A DNA stretch of 64,000 bases from Granulicella cerasi (GCF_025685575.1 NZ_JAGSYD010000002.1:186001-250000), one strand, 5' to 3'. Shown: positions 8,372 through 19,132, counted from the first letter of the stretch. Notes: generated by a model from the sequence alone, not told the origin. Program-made: numbers and translations.

Positions 8372-8866
8372 ATGCCGCAAAAACCCAAGCTTACCGCCTC
8401 GCCTCGCCTGCTCATTCGTTCGTCCGACATCCACGCGGCGGGCTGCATCACGCTCGACCCCATTCGTCGCGGACAGCGCGTACTGGAGTACGACGGCGAA
8501 CGGATCGCCAAGGGCGTAGCGGACCTGCGCTATGAGAATCGCGTCGTCACGTACCTCTTTGGCTTCGGCAAAGACGGAGATGTCATCGACGGCTTCAGCA
8601 CCGCGATGTTCATCAATCATTCGTGCAATCCGAACTGCGAAACCGAAGAGCTCGAAGGCCGCATCTACGTCAGCGCCATCCGCGATATCGCCGCGGGCGA
8701 AGAGCTGCTCTACGAATACAACCTGTACGACAGCGACCTCGAAGACGTGGCCGACTGCTACTGCGGTGCGCCGCAGTGCCGAGGAACCATGTACTCCGAG
8801 GCCGAGGTCAAGCGCCGCAATCGCCTCTTCGCGAGGCAAGCGGCTAAGTCAAAAACTATCGGCTAA
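8372..8866 (+). CDS. SET-domain protein (putative lysine methyltransferase)
   Basis: 164 residues, a stand-alone SET domain. The SAM/catalytic motif FINHSCNPNC and the 'GEELLYEYN' strand are present, and a post-SET-like Cys cluster (DCYCGAPQCRG) closes the active site. The ATG at 8372 begins 'MPQKPKLTASPRLLIRSS', the usual start of such proteins; longer in-frame extensions run into the divergent neighbour. In eukaryotes the domain methylates histone lysines; in bacteria targets are mostly unknown, so the substrate here is open. Its stop overlaps by 3 bp the stop of the convergent small-peptide gene. Confidence 0.88.
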   Translation: MPQKPKLTASPRLLIRSSDIHAAGCITLDPIRRGQRVLEYDGERIAKGVADLRYENRVVTYLFGFGKDGDVIDGFSTAMFINHSCNPNCETEELEGRIYVSAIRDIAAGEELLYEYNLYDSDLEDVADCYCGAPQCRGTMYSEAEVKRRNRLFARQAAKSKTIG

Positions 8867-9039
8867 CGGCAGCGATAGCAGCGGTGATGGTAGTAGTGGT
8901 GCCGGTAGTACCGGTGGTGATATCGGTGATAGTAGTGGTGGCGATAGTAGCGCCGATGGTAGTACTGCGCATCAGCCTTCTGCGCCACAGGCGCCAGGAA
9001 CGCGAACATCAGGGCGAGACACAGCAGAATCTTCTTCAT
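8863..9039 (-). CDS. small secreted His/Tyr/Arg-rich peptide
   Basis: 58 residues from the ATG at 9039. A typical signal peptide (KKILLCLALMFAFLAPVAQKADA) is followed by a mature region made almost only of Tyr, His and Arg in near-repeats such as YYRHHYYH. The mature region is about 35 residues. Composition suggests metal or surface binding, but no function is known to me. The coding DNA is a degenerate GTRRTR-type tandem repeat, so repeat slippage could vary the length. A longer form starting at 9078 would bury the signal sequence and is less likely. Confidence 0.65.
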   Translation of the reverse strand: MKKILLCLALMFAFLAPVAQKADAQYYHRRYYRHHYYHRYHHRYYRHHYYHHRCYRCR

Positions 9040-9115
9040 GCTTAACTCCGACGCCCGAAGCACGCCGCAGGTTGTCATCGCCCTCCGCTAAAGCCCTGCA
9101 AGGAGTCACTCCCGC

Positions 9116-9694
9116 TCAGTTACCGATCGCTTCCAGCACCTGCGACGTCGTTCGCACACGCGACAAACGCGGGAAGATGTACTTCAACGCAAATTCCTGC
9201 ATCTCCGCCGAGAACGTGCTGCACGCGTCGCTCACCGTGACAAAGTTGAAGCCCAGACCGGTTCCCTGACGTACAGCGCTCTCCACGCCGAGGTTCGTTG
9301 CGATGCCGGCGATTACGATCTTCTCCACACCGCGGCCGCGTAGCTCCTGCTCCAGCTCCGTTCCCGCAAACGCGCCCCAATGCCGCTTGGTGATCAGCAG
9401 ATCGCCTTCCTGCTTGCCTGCGGCTTCGACGATCTCGCTGGCCGCTGCCGGAATCTCCGGAGGAAGCTGCATCACTTCGTCCGTGGCAAGCTTCAGAAAA
9501 TCCGTCATCAGCACGCGAACATACACCACCGGCGCGCCCTTCGCGCGAAACGCATCCGCCATCTCACGGCAACGCGCCACGATCTCCATCGCCGGGTAAG
9601 GCTTCACATCGCGCCCCACGATCCCACCCTGCAGATCGATCAACACCAGCGCCGTTTTCTTCATGTCCAACACCAACTGCTCGCTCATCGCCAC
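9116..9694 (-). CDS. YecD-like isochorismatase-family hydrolase
   Basis: 192 residues of the cysteine-hydrolase fold. The catalytic Asp lies in 'LVLIDLQGG' and the Lys in 'LITKRHWGAFAGTELE'. The position of the nucleophilic Cys is Gly, in 'GIATNLGVESAVR'. This matches E. coli YecD and true isochorismatases, which lack the Cys, rather than nicotinamidases. A vinyl-ether or related hydrolysis without thioester intermediate is therefore expected; the substrate is unknown. It is divergent from a TetR gene only 54 bp away, which probably represses it. Start could also be the ATG at 9688 or 9664 (MKKTALVLIDLQ). Confidence 0.85.
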   Translation of the reverse strand: MAMSEQLVLDMKKTALVLIDLQGGIVGRDVKPYPAMEIVARCREMADAFRAKGAPVVYVRVLMTDFLKLATDEVMQLPPEIPAAASEIVEAAGKQEGDLLITKRHWGAFAGTELEQELRGRGVEKIVIAGIATNLGVESAVRQGTGLGFNFVTVSDACSTFSAEMQEFALKYIFPRLSRVRTTSQVLEAIGN

Positions 9695-9709
9695 ACTCGC
9701 TTTCTGAAC

Positions 9710-9725
9710 ATGAGTACACCCTCAT
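9710..9725. promoter_or_regulatory. candidate TetR operator
   Basis: Short inverted repeat ATGAG-TACACC-CTCAT in the 54-bp divergent gap between the hydrolase and the TetR gene. Position suits repression of both, but the arms are only 5 bp, so this is a weak call. Confidence 0.4.
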
Positions 9726-9748
9726 ATTTCTATCGCTAAAATACGAGG

Positions 9749-10357
9749 ATGGCCTCACGTTCGTCAAATCCGTCACGCCGCGCGCCCCAGCAGGAGCGCT
9801 CTACGCTGCGCGTGCAGGCCATCCTTCAAGTGGCCGAAGACCTCTTCGCCGCGCGCGGATTTGAAGCCACTACGATGACCGAGGTCGCCGAAGCCGCCGG
9901 CTCTTCTATCGGCTCGCTTTACAGCTACTTCCCTGACAAGAAGGCGCTCGCCCTGGCGCTCCTCGACATCTACGGCGCGCAGATCGAGTCGCATTGGCAG
10001 CCGCTCTTCGCTGAGATCGAAACGCTCGACGCCAAGGCCTTCTCCACGCGCTTCATCGACCGCTTCCTGGACTTCCTCACCGCCCATCCGGCCTATCTGC
10101 AACTGCAGAATGCTCCGGTAAAGCTCCGCCGTAGTGCCTCGGCCAAGAAGGCCTTCCGCGCCTCGCTCATCGATGCCCTGCAACGTCGCGTCCCCTCGCT
10201 GGGCCATGATGCCGCTGAACTGCACGTGCTCGTTTTGCTGCAGATTGTTAGCGGCATGATGCAGCTTTACCCCGACGCGACCGCCGTTACGAAACCCGCC
10301 GTCGTCCGCGAGTTCAAGGCCGCTATCGCCGCCTACGTCGGCACCTTTTTCCGTTAA
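9749..10357 (+). CDS. TetR-family transcriptional regulator
   Basis: 202 residues. The N-terminal helix-turn-helix is clear: 'VAEDLFAARGFEATTMTEVAEAAGSSIGSLYSYFPDKKALA' spans about residues 28-68. The C-terminal ligand-binding part is variable and helical, so the effector cannot be read. Divergent orientation with the YecD-like hydrolase suggests local repression relieved by that enzyme's substrate or a related small molecule. The ATG at 9749 fits the family length. Confidence 0.92.
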   Translation: MASRSSNPSRRAPQQERSTLRVQAILQVAEDLFAARGFEATTMTEVAEAAGSSIGSLYSYFPDKKALALALLDIYGAQIESHWQPLFAEIETLDAKAFSTRFIDRFLDFLTAHPAYLQLQNAPVKLRRSASAKKAFRASLIDALQRRVPSLGHDAAELHVLVLLQIVSGMMQLYPDATAVTKPAVVREFKAAIAAYVGTFFR

Positions 10358-10416
10358 AACGACTTCGGCGCCACCTCCCGTTTCCACTCCTCGCGGCGAT
10401 ACAATCAACCTCGTCG

Positions 10417-12558
10417 ATGGCCTATCAAGTCCTAGCTCGCAAGTACCGTCCGCTCAGCTTCTCCGACGTCGTCGGGCAAGACCACGTCACGCGCACGCTG
10501 CTGAACGCGCTATCGCAGGGCCGCATCGCGCACGGCTACATATTCTCCGGCCACCGCGGCATCGGTAAGACGACCATCGCGCGCATCCTGGCTTCCGCGC
10601 TCAACTGCCGCACGGAAGTGGGCACGCCGCAACGCCCTACGCCAGAGCCCTGCAACGCCTGCGAAAGCTGCCTTGAAATCCGTCAGAGCGCTTCGGTCGA
10701 CGTCATCGAGATCGATGCCGCTACGAATCGCGGTATCGACGAAGTCCGCGAACTACGCGACGCTGCGCGCTATCGCCCCGCGCGCGACAAGTTCAAGATC
10801 ATCATCCTCGACGAAGCCCATCAGATCACCGATGCCGCCTTCAACGCTTTGCTCAAGACGCTCGAGGAGCCACCCGACCACATCGTCTTCATGTTCGCGA
10901 CGACCGAGCCCGAGAACATTCCGCAGACGATTCGCTCGCGTTGCCAGCACTTCAGTTTCCACGCCGTCAAGATCGAAGACATCGTCGGTCAGCTGACGAA
11001 GATCTCCATCGACGAGAACATCCTGATCGACGGCGCCACGCTTGCGCTGCTCGCCGAAGCCGGCGACGGCTCCATGCGCGACGCGCTCTCGATCATGGAC
11101 CAGGCCATCGCGTCTGCGCCTGTGGTCGACGGCAAGCCGCACCTCGAACTCGAGCAAGTCCGCGAGCTCATGGGCTCGGTCTCGAACGTCATCTACGAGC
11201 AGACCCTCGAGGCCGTCCACGCGAACAACTCCGCCGACGTGCTCGGAATCATCGCTCGCCTGCTCGACGCCGGTAACGGCCCCACGCAGATCGCGCGCCA
11301 GTTCGTGCGCTTCCTGCGCAACTGCGTCGTCGCCAAGATCACCACGCTCGATCCGAACGCCGAAGCCACCGGCATCGCCGCGGACCTCTTGCAAATTTCT
11401 CCGGAAGAACGCTCGCGCGCCGCACGCTCGGCCGCGCTCTTCACCGAAGAAGATCTCTCGCGCTTCCTCGCCATCATGCTCCGCACCTTCGACGAGCTGG
11501 GCTACCGCCAGGAGCAGCGCTTCCATCTCGAACTCGGCCTGCTGAAGTTGGTCCACGTGCAGCGCCTCGTCCCTGTCGAAGAAATCCTGACGCAACTCGG
11601 CGTCACCAAGGCCCCTGCTACGACGACGAACACAACGCCGACACGTGCAGCAGCAACTGCCGCTCCAGCGCGGCCCGCAACGCCGTCTCCCGCGCCGCGC
11701 CCGGCAGCCCCGGCGGCGCCATCTGCCAGCATCGGCAACGCCTTCGGTACGCCCGCGAAGTCTCCCTTCGAAGCAGATGCTTCGCGCAAAACGCCACAGG
11801 CCTCCGCGGCTCCGTCGCCGATCACGATCGCTCGCCCCGAGCCCACACCGATCAGCAGCCCCATGACCAACGGCGCGCTCGCCATGGCTCCCACGCCGCA
11901 GCCCAGCGCTCCGCCGGTCACGGCAGAAGCAGAACGCCCGCAGCTCGTGCCGCAAGCAACTGTCCCCGAGTTCGTCCCGAACTTCGATCCTCTGGCAGCC
12001 GTCGCCGCACCGCCCGTACCCGTGTCGTTTACTCCGGAGCCTGTCGCGGCGACACCAGCTCGGGTAGAAGCACCCTCGCCAGCCGTCATCGCGTCGGTAG
12101 CCGCCGTTGCAACGCCTGAGCCTCCGGCAGTAGAGCCGGAAGACGACGAGCCTGTCCGCAACACCGGCGGCTTCGACCTCGACGCCATTCAGTCCGCCAT
12201 GGTCGGCAAGCTCGCCGACATGCCCGGCCAGGACTCGGCCTCGCAAGCCATCGAAGACGCCGCCTTCAGCGTGAAGGACGACTCGCTCGAGGTGCAGACG
12301 ACCTTCTCCAAGGCCATGCTGCCGCACCTCATCAACACCGAGGCGACGCGCACTCTTACCAACATCCTGCGCGAGCACGCCCCGACGCTCAAGCTCAACC
12401 TGCTCCCGGGTACACCCGCGTCGAAGTCCGCGAAGAAGACCACGCGCGCGGCCAAGGCTGGCTCCGCTGCGGAGCTCGCCGAGAAACATCCGCTGGTGCA
12501 GGAGGCCAAGCGCCTCTTCTCCGCCGAAGTCTCCAACATCATCGACTTGCGCAAGTAA
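10417..12558 (+). CDS. dnaX: DNA polymerase III subunits gamma/tau
   Basis: 713 residues. The AAA+ clamp-loader module occupies about 1-370: Walker A GHRGIGKT at 45-52, zinc-binding Cys 64/79/82/85, Walker B DEAH at 132-135, and sensor 'ATTEP' at 161-165 with the SRC motif (RSRCQHF) near 175. A long Ala/Pro-rich low-complexity linker (about 400-580) precedes a conserved C-terminal domain (about 590-713) likely to bind the polymerase core. I found no A-rich slippery heptamer, so a shorter gamma form by frameshift is not indicated. First gene of a tight unit with ybaB and recR. Confidence 0.97.
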   Translation: MAYQVLARKYRPLSFSDVVGQDHVTRTLLNALSQGRIAHGYIFSGHRGIGKTTIARILASALNCRTEVGTPQRPTPEPCNACESCLEIRQSASVDVIEIDAATNRGIDEVRELRDAARYRPARDKFKIIILDEAHQITDAAFNALLKTLEEPPDHIVFMFATTEPENIPQTIRSRCQHFSFHAVKIEDIVGQLTKISIDENILIDGATLALLAEAGDGSMRDALSIMDQAIASAPVVDGKPHLELEQVRELMGSVSNVIYEQTLEAVHANNSADVLGIIARLLDAGNGPTQIARQFVRFLRNCVVAKITTLDPNAEATGIAADLLQISPEERSRAARSAALFTEEDLSRFLAIMLRTFDELGYRQEQRFHLELGLLKLVHVQRLVPVEEILTQLGVTKAPATTTNTTPTRAAATAAPARPATPSPAPRPAAPAAPSASIGNAFGTPAKSPFEADASRKTPQASAAPSPITIARPEPTPISSPMTNGALAMAPTPQPSAPPVTAEAERPQLVPQATVPEFVPNFDPLAAVAAPPVPVSFTPEPVAATPARVEAPSPAVIASVAAVATPEPPAVEPEDDEPVRNTGGFDLDAIQSAMVGKLADMPGQDSASQAIEDAAFSVKDDSLEVQTTFSKAMLPHLINTEATRTLTNILREHAPTLKLNLLPGTPASKSAKKTTRAAKAGSAAELAEKHPLVQEAKRLFSAEVSNIIDLRK

Positions 12559-12566
12559 GGAGCACC

Positions 12567-12878
12567 ATGGATTTCTCGAAGCTCGGCGAAATGCTCTCCG
12601 CCGCACAGGACATGAAGGCCCAGATGGACGCGCGCCTCGCCGACACGATTGTCGAAGCCGACTCCGGCGGCGGCGCCATCTCCGTTCGCATGAACGGCAA
12701 AAAGGAACTGCTGAAGCTGACCATCGCTCCCGCCGCCGCGCAGGCTGCATCCGGCGACATCACCATGCTCGAAGACCTCATCGTCGCAGCGGTGAACTCT
12801 GCAGCACGCAAGGCCGAAGCCGCAGAACAATCCGCCGCACAAGGCGCGCTCGGCGGCATGAACCTGCCCGGCTTCTAG
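12567..12878 (+). CDS. ybaB: YbaB/EbfC nucleoid-associated protein
   Basis: 103 residues, the usual size. It has an N-terminal helix 'FSKLGEMLSAAQDMKAQMD' and the conserved 'ADSGGGAISVRMNGKKELLKLTIAP' strand pair typical of the YbaB fold, with an Ala-rich C-terminal helix. It is a dimeric DNA-binding protein. The Shine-Dalgarno AAGGAG overlaps the dnaX stop codon (12557-12562), and recR starts 2 bp after its stop. The dnaX-ybaB-recR order is widely conserved in bacteria. Confidence 0.95.
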   Translation: MDFSKLGEMLSAAQDMKAQMDARLADTIVEADSGGGAISVRMNGKKELLKLTIAPAAAQAASGDITMLEDLIVAAVNSAARKAEAAEQSAAQGALGGMNLPGF

Positions 12879-12880
12879 CT

Positions 12881-13483
12881 ATGACCACCCGCTTCGCCGC
12901 GCCCATGGCGCAACTCATCGACGAGCTCCGCAAGCTGCCCGGCGTCGGCACCAAGACCGCGCAGCGCTACGCGTTCCACATCCTGCGCTCGTCCAACGAT
13001 GACGCCGACGCGCTCGCCACAGCCATCCGCGCGCTCAAACAGGCATTGCGCCTCTGCTCCATCTGCAACAACATCACCGATGTCGATCCCTGCAGCTACT
13101 GTACCGCCCCCACGCGCAACCAGCGCGAGATCTGCATCGTTGAAGAGCCGACCAATATCGCGTCCGTTGAGAAGACGCGCTCTTACAACGGCGCGTATCA
13201 CGTGCTGCACGGCACGCTGTCGCCGGTGAACGGCGTCGGCCCCGAGCAGCTTCGCCTCAGCAATCTCTGGCCGCGCATCGCAGAAGCCGAGGAGGTCATC
13301 CTCGCCAACTCGCCCACCGTCGAAGGCGAAGCCACCGCGCGCTATCTCGCCGACGAACTCCGCAAGCAGCGCAGCAATCTCCGCATCAGCCGCATCGCCA
13401 CCGGCGTCCCCGCAGGCTCAGACATTGAATACGCCGACGAAGTCACGATGACTCGAGCGCTCGAAAATCGCCGCAGCCTCTGA
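12881..13483 (+). CDS. recR: recombination mediator RecR
   Basis: 200 residues, family length. N-terminal helix-hairpin-helix 'LIDELRKLPGVGTKTAQRYAFHIL', then a four-Cys zinc finger (C59, C62, C71, C74: 'CSICNNITDVDPCSYC'), then the Toprim domain opening with 'ICIVEEPTNIASVEKT'. RecR works with RecO and RecF to load RecA at gaps. It is separated from ybaB by 2 bp, so coupling is expected. Confidence 0.97.
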   Translation: MTTRFAAPMAQLIDELRKLPGVGTKTAQRYAFHILRSSNDDADALATAIRALKQALRLCSICNNITDVDPCSYCTAPTRNQREICIVEEPTNIASVEKTRSYNGAYHVLHGTLSPVNGVGPEQLRLSNLWPRIAEAEEVILANSPTVEGEATARYLADELRKQRSNLRISRIATGVPAGSDIEYADEVTMTRALENRRSL

Positions 13484-13516
13484 TCTTCAGCAAAGCTTAA
13501 GCTGACAAAGCATCCA

Positions 13517-14539
13517 ATGGAAAGCATGTCGGATCTCCTCGAAGCCCCGCTCTCACGCCGCCGCTTTCTCAAGCAGACGCTCGCCTTCTCCGCGCTCGCG
13601 TCTCTCGCGCCGCACGAGTTGATCGCGCAGCCCGCGCCCGACCCTTCTGCGCAGCACTTCCTTATGTGGGGCGACTGGGGATGGAACGGCGACACCGCGC
13701 CGCAAAAGCAAGTCGCGCAGCAGATGCAAAAGTACGCTGCCGACAACAAGTTCACGCCCGTCGCCCTGCTCAACCTCGGCGACAGCTTCTACGGCAAGCT
13801 CCCCGGCGGAGCGAACGACCCGCGCTGGCAGTGGCAGTTCGAGGACACCTATCCTGCCGCAGCTTTCCCCGGGCCCATCTTCTCCGTGATGGGCAATCAC
13901 GACTACCAGGTCGACCCGGTCAACAAGCGCGACGCCGAGCTTGCCTACCCGAAGACGCGCAAGACGCGCTGGACACAGCCCAACCTCTGGTACAGCTTTG
14001 AGTATCCGGCGAAGAATCCCATCATTCGCATCATCGCGCTGGACTCCAACGTGCGTCTGCACGCCTTCAACATCCCGCCAAACTTCACGCTCTCGCATGA
14101 GGATCACGCCGCTCAACTGCAGTGGTTCGAGGCCGAGATCGCCAAGCCCACCAACGCCCCGTTTACCGCCGTGATGGCGCACCACCCGATCTTCTCCAAC
14201 AGCAGACACGGCGACCACCCGATCCTGGGCCGCGAGTGGGAGCCGCTGCTGCGCAAGTATCGTCAGCACTTCTACCTCGCCGGCCACGACCATGACCTGC
14301 AGCACCTCGAGTTCAAAGATCACCCGACCAGCTTTGTCTGCTCGGGCGCCGGCGGCGCCGACCTCTACGACATCGTCATCCCCGACACGCAGCGCGGCCC
14401 TTACGCGCACCGCATCTACGGCTTCACCCACATGGAGTTCACGCCGCAGCAGGCCATCGTGCGCCACGTCGGCTCCAACGGCCAGGTGCTCCACGCCTTT
14501 ATCAAAGGCGTCGACCACAGCGTGAAGATGATCGGCTAA
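13517..14539 (+). CDS. Tat-exported metallophosphoesterase
   Basis: 340 residues. The N terminus has a twin-arginine signal (SRRRFLKQTLAFSALASL at 13-30) ending near 'IAQPA', so it is exported folded. Metal-ligand motifs of the calcineurin-like fold appear in order: 'WGDWGWNG', 'NLGDSFYG', 'MGNHDY', 'MAHHPIFSN' and 'LAGHDHDLQHLE'. The arrangement resembles purple acid phosphatases (tartrate-resistant type). Expected activity is periplasmic phosphate-ester hydrolysis; substrate unknown. An ATG at 13526 is an alternative start. It follows recR by 33 bp but is functionally separate. Confidence 0.88.
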   Translation: MESMSDLLEAPLSRRRFLKQTLAFSALASLAPHELIAQPAPDPSAQHFLMWGDWGWNGDTAPQKQVAQQMQKYAADNKFTPVALLNLGDSFYGKLPGGANDPRWQWQFEDTYPAAAFPGPIFSVMGNHDYQVDPVNKRDAELAYPKTRKTRWTQPNLWYSFEYPAKNPIIRIIALDSNVRLHAFNIPPNFTLSHEDHAAQLQWFEAEIAKPTNAPFTAVMAHHPIFSNSRHGDHPILGREWEPLLRKYRQHFYLAGHDHDLQHLEFKDHPTSFVCSGAGGADLYDIVIPDTQRGPYAHRIYGFTHMEFTPQQAIVRHVGSNGQVLHAFIKGVDHSVKMIG

Positions 14540-14669
14540 AGGCCGCCTGAAACTCGATTGGCGCAACGAATCACCAGCATCAGTTCATCCAGTTAGACCT
14601 TCGCGATACACGAGGCATATCGTTCCGGCTGCCTGAAGATCGGGCATCTTCGCAAGACCGGAGCTCATC

Positions 14670-15920
14670 ATGCTGAAACGCCTCAAGGCCTGCGCGCTCG
14701 CTGCAAGCCTGCTCGTCACCGCCACCACCGTCCACGCGCAAATGAGCGCGCTGCACACCAGCGGCACAAACATCGTCAACGCCTCGGGAACGACCGTGCA
14801 GTTGAAAGGAACCAACCTCGGCGGTTGGTTCATCATGGAAAACTACATGACGCCGATCGACTCCGGCGGCACCTATGCGACCGATCAGTACACGATGATG
14901 ATGGAGCTTTCCAACCGCTTCGGCGTCACCACCGAGCGCTCCCTCATCAACACCTATCAGACAAACTTCATCACGACCGCTGATCTCGACAACATCCAGA
15001 ACGCAGGGCTCAACGTCGTGCGCATCCCCATCTGGTGGGGCATGTTCTTCTCACTCTCCAGCCCGTCGCAGAGCACCTATCGCACCGACGGCTTCACCGT
15101 GCTCGACAACATCATCAACGCCTGCGCCAGCCGCGGCATCTACGTCATCCTCTCGATGCACGGCGCGGTCGGCTCGCAAAGCGGCTCCGAAGACACAGGC
15201 CAGGCCAGCGCGGGCGGTAGCTCCACCGGGCAGTACTTCTCCAGCTCCACCGACCAGGCCCTCACCGCATGGCTCTGGGGACAGATCGCCACGCATTACT
15301 CTTCTTCCAACTTCGGCAACGCCGCGACGATCGCAGGCTTCGATCTGCTGAACGAACCGGTCGGCGGGACGCAAGCGCAGGTCGTCGCGCAGTACAACAC
15401 GCTCTACACCGCCGTGCGCAACGCCGATGCCAACCGCATGCTTTTCCTCGAAACCATCGACTCCGCAAGCTGGAGCATGGCCGACTTCGTCTCCCCTTCG
15501 AGCCAGAGCTGGAGCAACGTTGTCTACTCCACGCACGTGTACGCCTGCTCGAGTACGCCAACGACCTGCACCGCAAGTCAGGTGACGACCGCAATCAACA
15601 ACGCAATCACGCACTACAACTCCATCAAAACCAGCTTCAACGTGCCCGGCTATATCGGCGAATACACGGCCTACAACACCGGCTATAGCGAATGGCAGTC
15701 CGTGCAGACAGCGATGGCGAACGCGGGCCTGAGCCGCACTGCGTGGGCGTATAAAGCGAACACCACGCCAACGTATTGCCTCTGGGGATGGTACTGCCCC
15801 ACCAGCACACGCCCCACCACGCCCAACATCGGCAGCGACTCCTCCGCCACCATATCCACCGACTGGAGTGGATGGACGACCAGCCCTGACTTCGCGCAGA
15901 ACTCCACGATCCACATGTAG
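14670..15920 (+). CDS. secreted glycoside hydrolase family 5 enzyme
   Basis: 416 residues with a signal peptide (about 1-24). The GH5 hallmarks are visible: acid/base E229 in 'FDLLNEP', nucleophile E331 in 'YIGEYTAYN', H289 in 'YSTHVY' and 'VVRIPIWW' upstream. The N-terminal 'LKGTNLGGWFIMENYMTP' is closer to exo-beta-1,3-glucanase-like members than to classical endoglucanases, so the substrate could be beta-1,3-glucan or cellulose. Not part of the cellulose synthesis locus, which lies 30 kb away. A strong hairpin terminator follows the stop. Confidence 0.88.
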   Translation: MLKRLKACALAASLLVTATTVHAQMSALHTSGTNIVNASGTTVQLKGTNLGGWFIMENYMTPIDSGGTYATDQYTMMMELSNRFGVTTERSLINTYQTNFITTADLDNIQNAGLNVVRIPIWWGMFFSLSSPSQSTYRTDGFTVLDNIINACASRGIYVILSMHGAVGSQSGSEDTGQASAGGSSTGQYFSSSTDQALTAWLWGQIATHYSSSNFGNAATIAGFDLLNEPVGGTQAQVVAQYNTLYTAVRNADANRMLFLETIDSASWSMADFVSPSSQSWSNVVYSTHVYACSSTPTTCTASQVTTAINNAITHYNSIKTSFNVPGYIGEYTAYNTGYSEWQSVQTAMANAGLSRTAWAYKANTTPTYCLWGWYCPTSTRPTTPNIGSDSSATISTDWSGWTTSPDFAQNSTIHM

Positions 15921-15924
15921 CGCA

Positions 15925-15965
15925 AACGCAGGAAGGCCCGGAGCATCTCCGGGCCTTCCTGCGTT
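15925..15965. terminator. strong hairpin between converging genes
   Basis: Perfect 18-bp stem AACGCAGGAAGGCCCGGA / TCCGGGCCTTCCTGCGTT with a 5-nt loop, 4 bp after the GH5 stop and just beyond the gpmI stop on the other strand. Flanks are only weakly T-rich, but position and strength suit termination on both strands. Confidence 0.8.
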
Positions 15966-15977
15966 CCTTGCCGTTGC

Positions 15978-17582
15978 CTACAACGCGACGCGCATATCGC
16001 CGCCGGTCATTTCCTTCGGCAGCTCCAGGTCGAGCAAGCTCAGGATCGTCGGCGAGATATCTCGCAGCGATCCATCCTCACGCAGCTTGTAGCGGCTCGC
16101 GTCCTCGCCCACATAGAGGAACGGCACCGGGTTCGTCGTATGCGCCGTGTGCGGTCCTCCGCTCACCGGATCAATCAGCATCTCGGCGTTGCCGTGATCC
16201 GCCGTGATGACCCACTTCGCATTTGCCTGGCGCACGGCCTTATAGATGCGCTCCAACTGCGCGTCGACGGCTTCCACAGCCTTCACTGTCGGCTCAATCT
16301 TGCCCGAGTGGCCGACCATGTCGGCGTTCGCGAAGTTCACGATCACCACATCAAACGCCGAATCATTCAGCGAACGCGTCACGATGTCGCCGATGCCCTC
16401 CGCCGACATCTCCGGCGCGAGATCATAGGTAGCGACCTTCTTCGAAGCCACCAACTCGCGCTCTTCGCCGATGAACGGCTTCTCAATGCCGCCGTTGAAG
16501 AAGTACGTCACATGCGCATACTTCTCCGTCTCAGCCACGCGCAGGTTGCGCAACTCATACTTCGACATCACATTCGCGAGCAGGTTGTCCATGCTCTCCG
16601 GCTCGATCACGCGGGCGATCGTGTACTGCGGATCGTAGCGCGTCATCGACACGTAGAGCAGGTTCTGCGGCGTATCCGTCGCCGGAATCTCCATCTCCAG
16701 CTCATCGGCCTTCGGTAGTTCAATGCCCGCGTTCTTCGTGATACCCGAACGCCGCGCCAGCACACGCGAAATCTGTCGCACACGGTCCGCGCGGTAGTTG
16801 AAGCACAGCACCGCATCTTCGTCTTCAATGCGGCCAATCGGCTCGCCCTGCTCGTCGATACAGAGGAACGGCTCGACGAACTCATCTGTCACGCCGTTGT
16901 TGTAGCACTCCTTCACGCGCGCGATCGGATCAGCGTACGCACCGCCATCCGCGGTCTTCGTGCACATCGCGCGGAAAGCCTTGGCTTCCTTCTCCCAACG
17001 CAGGTCGCGGTCCATCGCGAAGTAGCGTCCGCTGACGCTGGCGATCTTGCCCACGCCATATTCGCGCATCTTCTGCTCAAGCTCTTCGAGATACCCGACA
17101 CCCGAAGTCGGCAACGTATCGCGGCCATCCATGAACGCGTGAACGTACACGCGCTCGAGGCCTTCCTTCGCGGCCATCTTCAGCAACGCATGAAGGTGAC
17201 GCTGATGCGAGTGCACGCCGCCATCGCTCACCAGACCGATCAAGTGCAGCGCACGACCGTTCTGCTTGGCATGGTTCATCAGCAGCATCAGCGTGGGGTC
17301 TTCAAAGAACGCACCCGACTCGATCGCCACGTCGATACGCACGATGTCCATGCGTACCACGCGGCCTGCGCCAAGGTTCAAGTGGCCGACTTCGGAGTTG
17401 CCCATCTGCCCATCCGGCAAACCGACGAAGTGCTCGCTCGCGCGCACCAGCGTGCTCGGATACTCGCGCATCAGCTTGTCGTACGTCGGCTTGCGCGCCA
17501 ACGCGATGGCATTGCCATGCGTCTCCACGCGATGTCCCCAGCCATCCAGAATCGTCAGTAGTACCGGGCCGCCCTTGCGCAT
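15978..17582 (-). CDS. gpmI: 2,3-bisphosphoglycerate-independent phosphoglycerate mutase
   Basis: 534 residues, slightly longer than the usual 510-515. It converts 3- to 2-phosphoglycerate using two Mn ions and a phosphoserine. The first metal site Asp is D13 in 'LDGWG', and the catalytic Ser is S63 in 'MGNSEVGH'; the late metal motif '[12 protein letters not shown]' and '[12 protein letters not shown]' are present. It lies downstream of eno on the same strand, the next enzyme of the pathway, but a hairpin separates them. Confidence 0.96.
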   Translation of the reverse strand: MRKGGPVLLTILDGWGHRVETHGNAIALARKPTYDKLMREYPSTLVRASEHFVGLPDGQMGNSEVGHLNLGAGRVVRMDIVRIDVAIESGAFFEDPTLMLLMNHAKQNGRALHLIGLVSDGGVHSHQRHLHALLKMAAKEGLERVYVHAFMDGRDTLPTSGVGYLEELEQKMREYGVGKIASVSGRYFAMDRDLRWEKEAKAFRAMCTKTADGGAYADPIARVKECYNNGVTDEFVEPFLCIDEQGEPIGRIEDEDAVLCFNYRADRVRQISRVLARRSGITKNAGIELPKADELEMEIPATDTPQNLLYVSMTRYDPQYTIARVIEPESMDNLLANVMSKYELRNLRVAETEKYAHVTYFFNGGIEKPFIGEERELVASKKVATYDLAPEMSAEGIGDIVTRSLNDSAFDVVIVNFANADMVGHSGKIEPTVKAVEAVDAQLERIYKAVRQANAKWVITADHGNAEMLIDPVSGGPHTAHTTNPVPFLYVGEDASRYKLREDGSLRDISPTILSLLDLELPKEMTGGDMRVAL

Positions 17583-17615
17583 ACTCTCTCCGTGCTCTTA
17601 CTTCCGCTGAAACTT

Positions 17616-17645
17616 GAAACGCCGCCATCCATGTGGCGGCGTTTC
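17616..17645 (-). terminator. hairpin after eno
   Basis: Perfect 12-bp stem GAAACGCCGCCA / TGGCGGCGTTTC with a 6-nt loop, 20 bp past the eno stop. There is no long T-run, so it may be partial and allow some readthrough into gpmI. Confidence 0.65.
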
Positions 17646-17665
17646 TCAAGACTGCATTCCAGCAA

Positions 17666-19132
<1,467 letters not shown>

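Noticed and set aside
10417..12558. Programmed frameshift in dnaX giving a short gamma subunit
   Set aside because: No A-rich slippery heptamer with a following stop was seen in the expected region.
10753..12750. 665-codon open frame antisense to dnaX
   Set aside because: Arg/Gly-rich without recognisable fold; dnaX on the other strand has all family motifs.
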